Part shown: piece after piece, positions 7,836 through 21,680 of the stretch | How positions within the stretch are numbered: the first letter of the stretch is position 1 | Layout: each line of letters begins with the position of its first letter | DNA from: Anomalospiza imberbis | Taxonomy: Eukaryota > Chordata > Aves > Passeriformes > Viduidae | Direction of reading: 5' to 3' | DNA length: 64,000 bases | Assembly (NCBI RefSeq): GCF_031753505.1 | Contig: NW_027099794.1 | Span: 123,001-187,000 of the forward strand | Program-made: the position numbers and the translations under genes | The notes under the pieces: model-generated | Databases searched by the model: none | What the model saw: only the letters and a program-made list of their open reading frames with translations | Told to the model about the DNA's origin: nothing

Positions 7836-10800
7836 GTCGGGGGCTAGGAGGCTGAGAGGGGGATGAAAGCGAGGCGCTGGGAGGGCTTTCTGAGGCAGCT
7901 TTGGAGATGGGGGTGGCCCCTTAGGCCACATAAAGGAAAAGCCTCCCAGTGCTGAAGTGCTCAGGGCAGAGCAGTGCCGGTGCACGGTGTGTCACTTGTC
8001 CGTCGTGCCTTCTGTGTCTTTTGCCTTAGTCCTTTGAGGGGCTTATCAGAAGCCCAGGTGTCCATCTTTGCCTCTCTGATCTCATCTGTGTTCCTCGGCC
8101 CAGTGCCGATTCCTTCTTTCCTTTGACTCGGGAGCCCGGGCGGGCATCGGCGCAGCATCCGGTCAGCTGTCTTTTGAGGTCTTGTTCTGAGCTGTTCTCG
8201 ACAGCTGTGCACTGCAACCATCCGTCCTAGCAGATTAGGACGGGTACCAATGCGAAGATCCGTAGAGCATTCTGACCCTAGGGTTCTCGGGCATCCGTCT
8301 CTGCGTTGCTTGGAATAGGTCATTCAGTTAGCATCTTCTTCCTTCCTGCAGGGTTCCCTGAGCCTTATAGGCCCGCCATCAGTCTCACCTAGGTACTCTC
8401 ATTCGGCAGCCTCTGGCTCCCTGAGGGCCTTCTTTTCTCGCCCAGGGTTTTCTCCCCCCGTTGTGTCCCCTTGTTTGTCTTGTTCTGTGTCACGGGTGTC
8501 TGGGTGTTTGGCCTGGAGCTGCTCTGCCCTGCTGCATAGCCTGGTGTAGGTATATAGCGGGGCATGTCCCGGGGCCTGGAAATTTGTAATGTAGGGCGTC
8601 TTTGGACTCTAGATGGGATTTGTAGGATGTCTGGAGCTGTGAAGTTCTCCTGCAGTGCCCTGATTTTTGTCCTTACATTCTTTCAGATGCAGCCAGATGG
8701 AATCGGTGGCAGAGGGTCCCCCCGAGAAGGTGAGTCACCGTTTGTCTTTGCGGGGGAAGCGAAAATGGTGCCTCTGTGTTACAGCATTGTTCTGTGTCTT
8801 TATTTTTAGGAACTAAAGGCAGCTCTTAGCAGTCAAGGTAAGTGGGCAAGGTGAGCAGTGACCGGTGGCTGGCAGCAGTTGTTAGTGCTCAGGTCTCAAT
8901 TTCTGGTGCAGCTCTTAGCCTCCATTCTTGTCTGTGTGCTCTAGGCGGGCCGCTCGTGTTACGCCGAGACCCCCTCAGCAAGTGGCCCACAGACCCACTT
9001 CGTCGCTCTCGTGGGAATTCGGAGGCAGGACACGGCTCTGTGATGAAGCCTTGATCTCGGTCATTTGAGGGTGTCACCCGGGGAGCCTTCAGGAGCGGCC
9101 GAGGACTTGCTGTGAGTCGGGGAGCTATTGAGGAGGTGCCAGGGTCCGCTCGAGTTTCAGCAATGCCACCTCACCTCGTCTCCTCTTCACCCAGGCAGAC
9201 CCTGCCACGAGTTCGTCGGCCTCCGGGCGCGGCCGAAGCGTGGGGCCCGAGGAGCCGGGCGTTCTTAGGGGAACGGTGAGTAGCAGAATTGTTGCTTACT
9301 GGCCGCTGTGCGGCTAAGATTGTGCAGTGATGTTTGGTGTTCTTGCTTGCAGCTCAGCAAGGGGCCCCGGGTCGGTGACTCAAGGAAACTGCCAGCGGGC
9401 GAGGCGGCCTTTCTTCGCAGCCGACGTGGATTCTCACCCTGGACGTCCGAGAGATAAGTCGGGGGCTAGGAGGCTGAGAGGGGGATGAAAGCGAGGCGCT
9501 GGGAGGGCTTTCTGAGGCAGCTTTGGAGATGGGGGTGGCCCCTTAGGCCACATAAAGGAAAAGCCTCCCAGTGCTGAAGTGCTCAGGGCAGAGCAGTGCC
9601 GGTGCACGGTGTGTCACTTGTCCGTCGTGCCTTCTGTGTCTTTTGCCTTAGTCCTTTGAGGGGCTTATCAGAAGCCCAGGTGTCCATCTTTGCCTCTCTG
9701 ATCTCATCTGTGTTCCTCGGCCCAGTGCCGATTCCTTCTTTCCTTTGACTCGGGAGCCCGGGCGGGCATCGGCGCAGCATCCGGTCAGCTGTCTTTTGAG
9801 GTCTTGTTCTGAGCTGTTCTCGACAGCTGTGCACTGCAACCATCCGTCCTAGCAGATTAGGACGGGTACCAATGCGAAGATCCGTAGAGCATTCTGACCC
9901 TAGGGTTCTCGGGCATCCGTCTCTGCATTGCTTGGAATAGGTCATTCAGTTAGCATCTTCTTCCTTCCTGCAGGGTTCCCTGAGCCTTATAGGCCCGCCA
10001 TCAGTCTCACCTAGGTACTCTCATTCGGCAGCCTCTGGCTCCCTGAGGGCCTTCTTTTCTCGCCCAGGGCTTTCTCCCCCCGTTGTGTCCCCTTGTTTGT
10101 CTTGTTCTGTGTCACGGGTGTCTGGGTGTTTGGCCTGGAGCTGCTCTGCCCTGCTGCATAGCCTGGTGTAGGTATATAGCGGGGCATGTCCCGGGGCCTG
10201 GAAATTTGTAATGTAGGGCGTCTTTGGACTCTAGATGGGATTTGTAGATTGATGCAGGATGTCTGGAGCTGTGAAGTTCTCCTGCAGTGCCCTGATTTTT
10301 GTCCTTACATTCTTTCAGATGCAGCCAGATGGAATCGGTGGCAGAGGGTCCCCCCGAGAAGGTGAGTCACCGTTTGTCTTTGCGGGGGAAGCGAAAATGG
10401 TGCCTCTGTGTTACAGCATTGTTCTGTGTCTTTATTTTTAGGAACTAAAGGCAGCTCTTAGCAGTCAAGGTAAGTGGGCAAGGTGAGCAGTGACCGGTGG
10501 CTGGCAGCAGTTGTTAGTGCTCAGGTCTCAATTTCTGGTGCAGCTCTTAGCCTCCATTCTTGTCTGTGTGCTCTAGGCGGGCCGCTCGTGTTACGCCGAG
10601 ACCCCCTCAGCAAGTGGCCCACAGACCCACTTCGTCGCTCTCGTGGGAATTCGGAGGCAGGACACGGCTCTGTGATGAAGCCTTGATCTTGGTCATTTGA
10701 GGGTGTCACCCGGGGAGCCTTCAGGAGCGGCCGAGGACTTGCTGTGAGTCGGGGAGTTATTGAGGAGGTGCCAGGGTCCGCTCGAGTTTCAGCAATGCCA

Positions 10801-11919
10801 CCTCACCTCGTCTCCTCTTCACCCAGGCAGACCCTGCCACGAGTTCGTCGGCCTCCGGGCGCGGCCGAAGCGTGGGGCCCGAGGAGCCGGGCGTTCTTAG
10901 GGGAACGGTGAGTAGCAGAATTGTTGCTTACTGGCCGCTGTGCGGCTAAGATTGTGCAGTGATGTTTGGTGTTCTTGCTTGCAGCTCAGCAAGGGGCCCC
11001 AGGTCGGTGACTCAAGGAAACTGCCAGCGGGCGAGGCGGCCTTTCTTCGCAGCCGACGTGGATTCTCACCCCGGACGTCCGAGAGATAAGTCGGGGGCTA
11101 GGAGGCTGAGAGGGGGATGAAAGCGAGGCGCTGGGAGGGCTTTCTGAGGCAGCTTTGGAGATGGGGGTGGCCCCTTAGGCCACATAAAGGAAAAGCCTCC
11201 CAGTGCTGAAGTGCTCAGGGCAGAGCAGTGCCGGTGCACGGTGTGTCACTTGTCCGTCGTGCCTTCTGTGTCTTTTGCCTTAGTCCTTTGAGGGGCTTAT
11301 CAGAAGCCCAGGTGTCCATCTTTGCCTCTCTGATCTCATCTGTGTTCCTCGGCCCAGTGCCGATTCCTTCTTTCCTTTGACTCGGGAGCCCGGGCGGGCA
11401 TCGGCGCAGCATCCGGTCAGCTGTCTTTTGAGGTCTTGTTCTGAGCTGTTCTCGACAGCTGTGCACTGCAACCATCCGTCCTAGCAGATTAGGACGGGTA
11501 CCAATGCGAAGATCCGTAGAGCATTCTGACCCTAGGGTTCTCGGGCATCCGTCTCTGCGTTGCTTGGAATAGGTCATTCAGTTAGCATCTTCTTCCTTCC
11601 TGCAGGGTTCCCTGAGCCTTATAGGCCCGCCATCAGTCTCACCTAGGTACTCTCATTCGGCAGCCTCTGGCTCCCTGAGGGCCTTCTTTTCTCGCCCAGG
11701 GTTTTCTCCCCCCGTTGTGTCCCCTTGTTTGTCTTGTTCTGTGTCACGGGTGTCTGGGTGTTTGGCCTGGAGCTGCTCTGCCCTGCTGCATAGCCTGGTG
11801 TAGGTATATAGCGGGGCATGTCCCGGGGCCTGGAAATTTGTAATGTAGGGCGTCTTTGGACTCTAGATGGGATTTGTAGATTGATGCAGGATGTCTGGAG
11901 CTGAGAAGTTCTCCTGCAG

Positions 11920-14900
11920 TGCCCTGATTTTTGTCCTAACATTCTTTCAGATGCAGCCAGATGGAATCGGTGGCAGAGGGTCCCCCCGAGAAGGTGAGTC
12001 ACCGTTTGTCTTTGCGGGGGAAGCGAAAATGGTGCCTCTGTGTTACAGCATTGTTCTGTGTCTTTATTTTTAGGAACTAAAGGCAGCTCTTAGCAGTCAA
12101 GGTAAGTGGGCAAGGTGAGCAGTGACCGGTGGCTGGCAGCAGTTGTTAGTGCTCAGGTCTCAATTTCTGGTGCAGCTCTTAGCCTCCATTCTTGTCTGTG
12201 TGCTCTAGGCGGGCCGCTCGTGTTACGCCGAGACCCCCTCAGCAAGTGGCCCACAGACCCACTTCGTCGCTCTCGTGGGAATTCGGAGGCAGGACACGGC
12301 TCTGTGATGAAGCCTTGATCTCGGTCATTTGAGGGTGTCACCCGGGGAGCCTTCAGGAGCGGCCGAGGACTTGCTGTGAGTCGGGGAGCTATTGAGGAGG
12401 TGCCAGGGTCCGCTCGAGTTTCAGCAATGCCACCTCACCTCGTCTCCTCTTCACCCAGGCAGACCCTGCCACGAGTTCGTCGGCCTCCGGGCGCGGCCGA
12501 AGCGTGGGGCCCGAGGAGCCGGGCGTTCTTAGGGGAACGGTGAGTAGCAGAATTGTTGCTTACTGGCCGCTGTGCGGCTAAGATTGTGCAGTGATGTTTG
12601 GTGTTCTTGCTTGCAGCTCAGCAAGGGGCCCCAGGTCGGTGACTCAAGGAAACTGCCAGCGGGCGAGGCGGCCTTCCTTCGCAGCCGACGTGGATTCTCA
12701 CCCCGGACGTCCGAGAGATAAGTCGGGGGCTAGGAGGCTGAGAGGGGGATGAAAGCGAGGCGCTGGGAGGGCTTTCTGAGGCAGCTTTGGAGATGGGGGT
12801 GGCCCCTTAGGCCACATAAAGGAAAAGCCTCCCAGTGCTGAAGTGCTCAGGGCAGAGCAGTGCCGGTGCACGGTGTGTCACTTGTCCGTCGTGCCTTCTG
12901 TGTCTTTTGCCTTAGTCCTTTGAGGGGCTTATCAGAAGCCCAGGTGTCCATCTTTGCCTCTCTGATCTCATCTGTGTTCCTCGGCCCAGTGCCGATTCCT
13001 TCTTTCCTTTGACTCGGGAGCCCGGGCGGGCATCGGCGCAGCATCCGGTCAGCTGTCTTTTGAGGTCTTGTTCTGAGCTGTTCTCGACAGCTGTGCACTG
13101 CAACCATCCGTCCTAGCAGATTAGGACGGGTACCAATGCGAAGATCAGAATGCGTAGAGCATTCTGACCCTAGGGTTCTCGGGCATCCGTCTCTGCGTTG
13201 CTTGGAATAGGTCATTCAGTTAGCATCTTCTTCCTTCCTGCAGGGTTCCCTGAGCCTTATAGGCCCGCCATCAGTCTCACCTAGGTACTCTCATTCGGCA
13301 GCCTCTGGCTCCCTGAGGGCCTTCTTTTCTCGCCCAGGGTTTTCTCCCCCCGTTGTGTCCCCTTGTTTGTCTTGTTCTGTGTCACGGGTGTCTGGGTGTT
13401 TGGCCTGGAGCTGCTCTGCCCTGCTGCATAGCCTGGTGTAGGTATATAGCGGGGCATGTCCCGGGGCCTGGAAATTTGTAATGTAGGGCGTCTTTGGACT
13501 CTAGATGGGATTTGTAGGATGTCTGGAGCTGTGAAGTTCTCCTGCAGTGCCCTGATTTTTGTCCTTACATTCTTTCAGATGCAGCCAGATGGAATCGGTG
13601 GCAGAGGGTCCCCCCGAGAAGGTGAGTCACCGTTTGTCTTTGCGGGGGAAGCGAAAATGGTGCCTCTGTGTTACAGCATTGTTCTGTGTCTTTATTTTTA
13701 GGAACTAAAGGCAGCTCTTAGCAGTCAAGGTAAGTGGGCAAGGTGAGCAGTGACCGGTGGCTGGCAGCAGTTGTTAGTGCTCAGGTCTCAATTTCTGGTG
13801 CAGCTCTTAGCCTCCATTCTTGTCTGTGTGCTCTAGGCGGGCCGCTCGTGTTACGCCGAGACCCCCTCAGCAAGTGGCCCACAGACCCACTTCGTCGCTC
13901 TCGTGGGAATTCGGAGGCAGGACACGGCTCTGTGATGAAGCCTTGATCTCGGTCATTTGAGGGTGTCACCCGGGGAGCCTTCAGGAGCGGCCGAGGACTT
14001 GCTGTGAGTCGGGGAGCTATTGAGGAGGTGCCAGGGTCCGCTCGAGTTTCAGCAATGCCACCTCACCTCGTCTCCTCTTCACCCAGGCAGACCCTGCCAC
14101 GAGTTCGTCGGCCTCCGGGCGCGGCCGAAGCGTGGGGCCCGAGGAGCCGGGCGTTCTTAGGGGAACGGTGAGTAGCAGAATTGTTGCTTACTGGCCGCTG
14201 TGCGGCTAAGATCGTGCAGTGATGTTTGGTGTTCTTGCTTGCAGCTCAGCAAAGGGGCCCCAGGTCGGTGACTCAAGGAAACTGCCAGCGAGCGAGGCGG
14301 CCTTCCTTCGCAGCCGACGTGGATTCTCACCCCGGATGTCCGAGAGATAAGTCGGGGGCTAGGAGGCTGAGAGGGGGATGAAAGCGAGGCGCTGGGAGGG
14401 CTTTCTGAGGCAGCTTTGGAGATGGGGGTGGCCCCTTAGGCCACATAAAGGAAAAGCCTCCCAGTGCTGAAGTGCTCAGGGCAGAGCAGTGCCGGTGCAC
14501 GGTGTGTCACTTGTCCGTCGTGCCTTCTGTGTCTTTTGCCTTAGTCCTTTGAGGGGCTTATCAGAAGCCCAGGTGTCCATCTTTGCCTCTCTGATCTCAT
14601 CTGTGTTCCTCGGCCCAGTGCCGATTCCTTCTTTCCTTTGACTCGGGAGCCCGGGCGGGCATCGGCGCAGCATCCGGTCAGCTGTCTTTTGAGGTCTTGT
14701 TCTGAGCTGTTCTCGACAGCTGTGCACTGCAACCATCCGTCCTAGCAGATTAGGACGGGTACCAATGCGAAGATCCGTAGAGCATTCTGACCCTAGGGTT
14801 CTCGGGCATCCGTCTCTGCGTTGCTTGGAATAGGTCATTCAGTTAGCATCTTCTTCCTTCCTGCAGGGTTCCCTGAGCCTTATAGGCCCGCCATCAGTCT

Positions 14901-16805
14901 CACCTAGGTACTCTCATTCGGCAGCCTCTGGCTCCCTGAGGGCCTTCTTTTCTCGCCCAGGGCTTTCTCCCCCCGTTGTGTCCCCTTGTTTGTCTTGTTC
15001 TGTGTCACGGGTGTCTGGGTGTTTGGCCTGGAGCTGCTCTGCCCTGCTGCATAGCCTGGTGTAGGTATATAGCGGGGCATGTCCCGGGGCCTGGAAATTT
15101 GTAATGTAGGGCGTCTTTGGACTCTAGATGGGATTTGTAGGATGTCTGGAGCTGTGAAGTTCTCCTGCAGTGCCCTGATTTTTGTCCTTACATTCTTTCA
15201 GATGCAGCCAGATGGAATCGGTGGCAGAGGGTCCCCCCGAGAAGGTGAGTCACCGTTTGTCTTTGCGGGGGTAGCGAAAATGGTGCCTCTGTGTTACAGC
15301 ATTGTTCTGTGTCTTTATTTTTAGGAACTAAAGGCAGCTCTTAGCAGTCAAGGTAAGTGGGCAAGGTGAGCAGTGACCGGTGGCTGGCAGCAGTTGTTAG
15401 TGCTCAGGTCTCAATTTCTGGTGCAGCTCTTAGCCTCCATTCTTGTCTGTGTGCTCTAGGCGGGCCGCTCGTGTTACGCCGAGACCCCCTCAGCAAGTGG
15501 CCCACAGACCCACTTCGTCGCTCTCGTGGGAATTCGGAGGCAGGACACGGCTCTGTGATGAAGCCTTGATCTCGGTCATTTGAGGGTGTCACCCGGGGAG
15601 CCTTCAGGAGCGGCCGAGGACTTGCTGTGAGTCGGGGAGCTATTGAGGAGGTGCCAGAGTCCGCTCGAGTTTCAGCAATGCCACCTCACCTCGTCTCCTC
15701 TTCACCCAGGCAGACCCTGCCACGAGTTCGTCGGCCTCCGGGCGCGGCCGAAGCGTGGGGCCCGAGGAGCCGGGCGTTCTTAGGGGAACGGTGAGTAGCA
15801 GAATTGTTGCTTACTGGCCGCTGTGCGGCTAAGATCGTGCAGTGATGTTTGGTGTTCTTGCTTGCAGTTCAGCAAAGGGGCCCCAGGTCGGTGACTCAAG
15901 GAAAGTGCCAGCGAGCGAGGCGGCCTTCCTTCGCAGCCGACGTGGATTCTCACCCCGGACGTCCGAGAGATAAGTCGGGGGCTAGGAGGCTGAGAGGGGG
16001 ATGAAAGCGAGGCGCTGGGAGGGCTTTCTGAGGCAGCTTTGGAGATGGGGGTGGCCCCTTAGGCCACATAAAGGAAAAGCCTTCCAGTGCTGAAGTGCTT
16101 AGGGCAGAGCAGTGCCGGTGCACGGTGTGTCACTTGTCCGTCGTGCCTTCTGTGTCTTTTGCCTTAGTCCTTTGAGGGGCTTATCAGAAGCCCAGGTGTC
16201 CATCTTTGCCTCTCTGATCTCATCTGTGTTCCTCGGCCCAGTGCCGATTCCTTCTTTCCTTTGACTCGGGAGCCCGGGCGGGCATCGGCGCAGCATCCGG
16301 TCAGCTGTCTTTTGAGGTCTTGTTCTGAGCTGTTCTCGACAGCTGTGCACTGCAACCATCCGTCCTAGCAGATTAGGACGGGTACCAATGCGAAGATCCG
16401 TAGAGCATTCTGACCCTAGGGTTCTCGGGCATCCGTCTCTGCGTTGCTTGGAATAGGTCATTCAGTTAGCATCTTCTTCCTTCCTGCAGGGTTCCCTGAG
16501 CCTTATAGGCCCGCCATCAGTCTCACCTAGGTACTCTCATTCGGCAGCCTCTGGCTCCCTGAGGGCCTTCTTTTCTCGCCCAGGGTTTTCTCCCCCCGTT
16601 GTGTCCCCTTGTTTGTCTTGTTCTGTGTCACGGGTGTCTGGGTGTTTGGCCTGGAGCTGCTCTGCCCTGCTGCATAGCCTGGTGTAGGTATATAGCGGGG
16701 CATGTCCCGGGGCCTGGAAATTTTGTAATGTAGGGCGTCTTTGGACTCTAGATGGGATTTGTAGGATGTCTGGAGCTGTGAAGTTCTCCTGCAGTGCCCT
16801 GATTT
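11920..16805 (+). repeat. Three-unit block, left copy (duplicated at +4,875 bp)
   Basis: Private variants of three consecutive units recur exactly 4,875 bp downstream: the 6-bp insertion GATCAGAATGCG (13,144 and 18,019), GGATGTCCGAG (14,334 and 19,209), GGGGGTAGCG (15,268 and 20,143), GTGCCAGAGTCCG (15,651 and 20,526), GCAGTTCAGC (15,865 and 20,740) and GTGCTTAGGGC (16,096 and 20,971). The left edge lies near exon 1 of unit 4, where CCTAACATT is shared with unit 7. Confidence 0.85.
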
Positions 16806-19800
16806 TTGTCCTAACATTCTTTCAGATGCAGCCAGATGGAATCGGTGGCAGAGGGTCCCCCCGAGAAGGTGAGTCACCGTTTGTCTTTGCGGGGGAAGCG
16901 AAAATGGTGCCTCTGTGTTACAGCATTGTTCTGTGTCTTTATTTTTAGGAACTAAAGGCAGCTCTTAGCAGTCAAGGTAAGTGGGCAAGGTGAGCAGTGA
17001 CCGGTGGCTGGCAGCAGTTGTTAGTGCTCAGGTCTCAATTTCTGGTGCAGCTCTTAGCCTCCATTCTTGTCTGTGTGCTCTAGGCGGGCCGCTCGTGTTA
17101 CGCCGAGACCCCCTCAGCAAGTGGCCCACAGACCCACTTCGTCGCTCTCGTGGGAATTCGGAGGCAGGACACGGCTCTGTGATGAAGCCTTGATCTCGGT
17201 CATTTGAGGGTGTCACCCGGGGAGCCTTCAGGAGCGGCCGAGGACTTGCTGTGAGTCGGGGAGCTATTGAGGAGGTGCCAGGGTCCGCTCGAGTTTCAGC
17301 AATGCCACCTCACCTCGTCTCCTCTTCACCCAGGCAGACCCTGCCACGAGTTCGTCGGCCTCCGGGCGCGGCCGAAGCGTGGGGCCCGAGGAGCCGGGCG
17401 TTCTTAGGGGAACGGTGAGTAGCAGAATTGTTGCTTACTGGCCGCTGTGCGGCTAAGATTGTGCAGTGATGTTTGGTGTTCTTGCTTGCAGCTCAGCAAG
17501 GGGCCCCAGGTCGGTGACTCAAGGAAACTGCCAGCGGGCGAGGCGGCCTTCCTTCGCAGCCGACGTGGATTCTCACCCCGGACGTCCGAGAGATAAGTCG
17601 GGGGCTAGGAGGCTGAGAGGGGGATGAAAGCGAGGCGCTGGGAGGGCTTTCTGAGGCAGCTTTGGAGATGGGGGTGGCCCCTTAGGCCACATAAAGGAAA
17701 AGCCTCCCAGTGCTGAAGTGCTCAGGGCAGAGCAGTGCCGGTGCACGGTGTGTCACTTGTCCGTCGTGCCTTCTGTGTCTTTTGCCTTAGTCCTTTGAGG
17801 GGCTTATCAGAAGCCCAGGTGTCCATCTTTGCCTCTCTGATCTCATCTGTGTTCCTCGGCCCAGTGCCGATTCCTTCTTTCCTTTGACTCGGGAGCCCGG
17901 GCGGGCATCGGCGCAGCATCCGGTCAGCTGTCTTTTGAGGTCTTGTTCTGAGCTGTTCTCGACAGCTGTGCACTGCAACCATCCGTCCTAGCAGATTAGG
18001 ACGGGTACCAATGCGAAGATCAGAATGCGTAGAGCATTCTGACCCTAGGGTTCTCGGGCATCCGTCTCTGCGTTGCTTGGAATAGGTCATTCAGTTAGCA
18101 TCTTCTTCCTTCCTGCAGGGTTCCCTGAGCCTTATAGGCCCGCCATCAGTCTCACCTAGGTACTCTCATTCGGCAGCCTCTGGCTCCCTGAGGGCCTTCT
18201 TTTCTCGCCCAGGGTTTTCTCCCCCCGTTGTGTCCCCTTGTTTGTCTTGTTCTGTGTCACGGGTGTCTGGGTGTTTGGCCTGGAGCTGCTCTGCCCTGCT
18301 GCATAGCCTGGTGTAGGTATATAGCGGGGCATGTCCCGGGGCCTGGAAATTTGTAATGTAGGGCGTCTTTGGACTCTAGATGGGATTTGTAGGATGTCTG
18401 GAGCTGTGAAGTTCTCCTGCAGTGCCCTGATTTTTGTCCTTACATTCTTTCAGATGCAGCCAGATGGAATCGGTGGCAGAGGGTCCCCCCGAGAAGGTGA
18501 GTCACCGTTTGTCTTTGCGGGGGAAGCGAAAATGGTGCCTCTGTGTTACAGCATTGTTCTGTGTCTTTATTTTTAGGAACTAAAGGCAGCTCTTAGCAGT
18601 CAAGGTAAGTGGGCAAGGTGAGCAGTGACCGGTGGCTGGCAGCAGTTGTTAGTGCTCAGGTCTCAATTTCTGGTGCAGCTCTTAGCCTCCATTCTTGTCT
18701 GTGTGCTCTAGGCGGGCCGCTCGTGTTACGCCGAGACCCCCTCAGCAAGTGGCCCACAGACCCACTTCGTCGCTCTCGTGGGAATTCGGAGGCAGGACAC
18801 GGCTCTGTGATGAAGCCTTGATCTCGGTCATTTGAGGGTGTCACCCGGGGAGCCTTCAGGAGCGGCCGAGGACTTGCTGTGAGTCGGGGAGCTATTGAGG
18901 AGGTGCCAGGGTCCGCTCGAGTTTCAGCAATGCCACCTCACCTCGTCTCCTCTTCACCCAGGCAGACCCTGCCACGAGTTCGTCGGCCTCCGGGCGCGGC
19001 CGAAGCGTGGGGCCCGAGGAGCCGGGCGTTCTTAGGGGAACGGTGAGTAGCAGAATTGTTGCTTACTGGCCGCTGTGCGGCTAAGATCGTGCAGTGATGT
19101 TTGGTGTTCTTGCTTGCAGCTCAGCAAAGGGGCCCCAGGTCGGTGACTCAAGGAAACTGCCAGCGAGCGAGGCGGCCTTCCTTCGCAGCCGACGTGGATT
19201 CTCACCCCGGATGTCCGAGAGATAAGTCGGGGGCTAGGAGGCTGAGAGGGGGATGAAAGCGAGGCGCTGGGAGGGCTTTCTGAGGCAGCTTTGGAGATGG
19301 GGGTGGCCCCTTAGGCCACATAAAGGAAAAGCCTCCCAGTGCTGAAGTGCTCAGGGCAGAGCAGTGCCGGTGCACGGTGTGTCACTTGTCCGTCGTGCCT
19401 TCTGTGTCTTTTGCCTTAGTCCTTTGAGGGGCTTATCAGAAGCCCAGGTGTCCATCTTTGCCTCTCTGATCTCATCTGTGTTCCTCGGCCCAGTGCCGAT
19501 TCCTTCTTTCCTTTGACTCGGGAGCCCGGGCGGGCATCGGCGCAGCATCCGGTCAGCTGTCTTTTGAGGTCTTGTTCTGAGCTGTTCTCGACAGCTGTGC
19601 ACTGCAACCATCCGTCCTAGCAGATTAGGACGGGTACCAATGCGAAGATCCGTAGAGCATTCTGACCCTAGGGTTCTCGGGCATCCGTCTCTGCGTTGCT
19701 TGGAATAGGTCATTCAGTTAGCATCTTCTTCCTTCCTGCAGGGTTCCCTGAGCCTTATAGGCCCGCCATCAGTCTCACCTAGGTACTCTCATTCGGCAGC

Positions 19801-21680
19801 CTCTGGCTCCCTGAGGGCCTTCTTTTCTCGCCCAGGGCTTTCTCCCCCCGTTGTGTCCCCTTGTTTGTCTTGTTCTGTGTCACGGGTGTCTGGGTGTTTG
19901 GCCTGGAGCTGCTCTGCCCTGCTGCATAGCCTGGTGTAGGTATATAGCGGGGCATGTCCCGGGGCCTGGAAATTTGTAATGTAGGGCGTCTTTGGACTCT
20001 AGATGGGATTTGTAGGATGTCTGGAGCTGTGAAGTTCTCCTGCAGTGCCCTGATTTTTGTCCTTACATTCTTTCAGATGCAGCCAGATGGAATCGGTGGC
20101 AGAGGGTCCCCCCGAGAAGGTGAGTCACCGTTTGTCTTTGCGGGGGTAGCGAAAATGGTGCCTCTGTGTTACAGCATTGTTCTGTGTCTTTATTTTTAGG
20201 AACTAAAGGCAGCTCTTAGCAGTCAAGGTAAGTGGGCAAGGTGAGCAGTGACCGGTGGCTGGCAGCAGTTGTTAGTGCTCAGGTCTCAATTTCTGGTGCA
20301 GCTCTTAGCCTCCATTCTTGTCTGTGTGCTCTAGGCGGGCCGCTCGTGTTACGCCGAGACCCCCTCAGCAAGTGGCCCACAGACCCACTTCGTCGCTCTC
20401 GTGGGAATTCGGAGGCAGGACACGGCTCTGTGATGAAGCCTTGATCTCGGTCATTTGAGGGTGTCACCCGGGGAGCCTTCAGGAGCGGCCGAGGACTTGC
20501 TGTGAGTCGGGGAGCTATTGAGGAGGTGCCAGAGTCCGCTCGAGTTTCAGCAATGCCACCTCACCTCGTCTCCTCTTCACCCAGGCAGACCCTGCCACGA
20601 GTTCGTCGGCCTCCGGGCGCGGCCGAAGCGTGGGGCCCGAGGAGCCGGGCGTTCTTAGGGGAACGGTGAGTAGCAGAATTGTTGCTTACTGGCCGCTGTG
20701 CGGCTAAGATCGTGCAGTGATGTTTGGTGTTCTTGCTTGCAGTTCAGCAAAGGGGCCCCAGGTCGGTGACTCAAGGAAAGTGCCAGCGAGCGAGGCGGCC
20801 TTCCTTCGCAGCCGACGTGGATTCTCACCCCGGACGTCCGAGAGATAAGTCGGGGGCTAGGAGGCTGAGAGGGGGATGAAAGCGAGGCGCTGGGAGGGCT
20901 TTCTGAGGCAGCTTTGGAGATGGGGGTGGCCCCTTAGGCCACATAAAGGAAAAGCCTTCCAGTGCTGAAGTGCTTAGGGCAGAGCAGTGCCGGTGCACGG
21001 TGTGTCACTTGTCCGTCGTGCCTTCTGTGTCTTTTGCCTTAGTCCTTTGAGGGGCTTATCAGAAGCCCAGGTGTCCATCTTTGCCTCTCTGATCTCATCT
21101 GTGTTCCTCGGCCCAGTGCCGATTCCTTCTTTCCTTTGACTCGGGAGCCCGGGCGGGCATCGGCGCAGCATCCGGTCAGCTGTCTTTTGAGGTCTTGTTC
21201 TGAGCTGTTCTCGACAGCTGTGCACTGCAACCATCCGTCCTAGCAGATTAGGACGGGTACCAATGCGAAGATCCGTAGAGCATTCTGACCCTAGGGTTCT
21301 CGGGCATCCGTCTCTGCGTTGCTTGGAATAGGTCATTCAGTTAGCATCTTCTTCCTTCCTGCAGGGTTCCCTGAGCCTTATAGGCCCGCCATCAGTCTCA
21401 CCTAGGTACTCTCATTCGGCAGCCTCTGGCTCCCTGAGGGCCTTCTTTTCTCGCCCAGGGTTTTCTCCCCCCGTTGTGTCCCCTTGTTTGTCTTGTTCTG
21501 TGTCACGGGTGTCTGGGTGTTTGGCCTGGAGCTGCTCTGCCCTGCTGCATAGCCTGGTGTAGGTATATAGCGGGGCATGTCCCGGGGCCTGGAAATTTTG
21601 TAATGTAGGGCGTCTTTGGACTCTAGATGGGATTTGTAGGATGTCTGGAGCTGTGAAGTTCTCCTGCAGTGCCCTGATTT
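16806..21680 (+). repeat. Three-unit block, right copy
   Basis: Second copy of the preceding block. Its right edge lies near 21,680, where unit 10 reads CCTTACATT while unit 7 reads CCTAACATT. The simplest explanation is unequal exchange between units 4 and 7 around exon 1. Confidence 0.85.
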
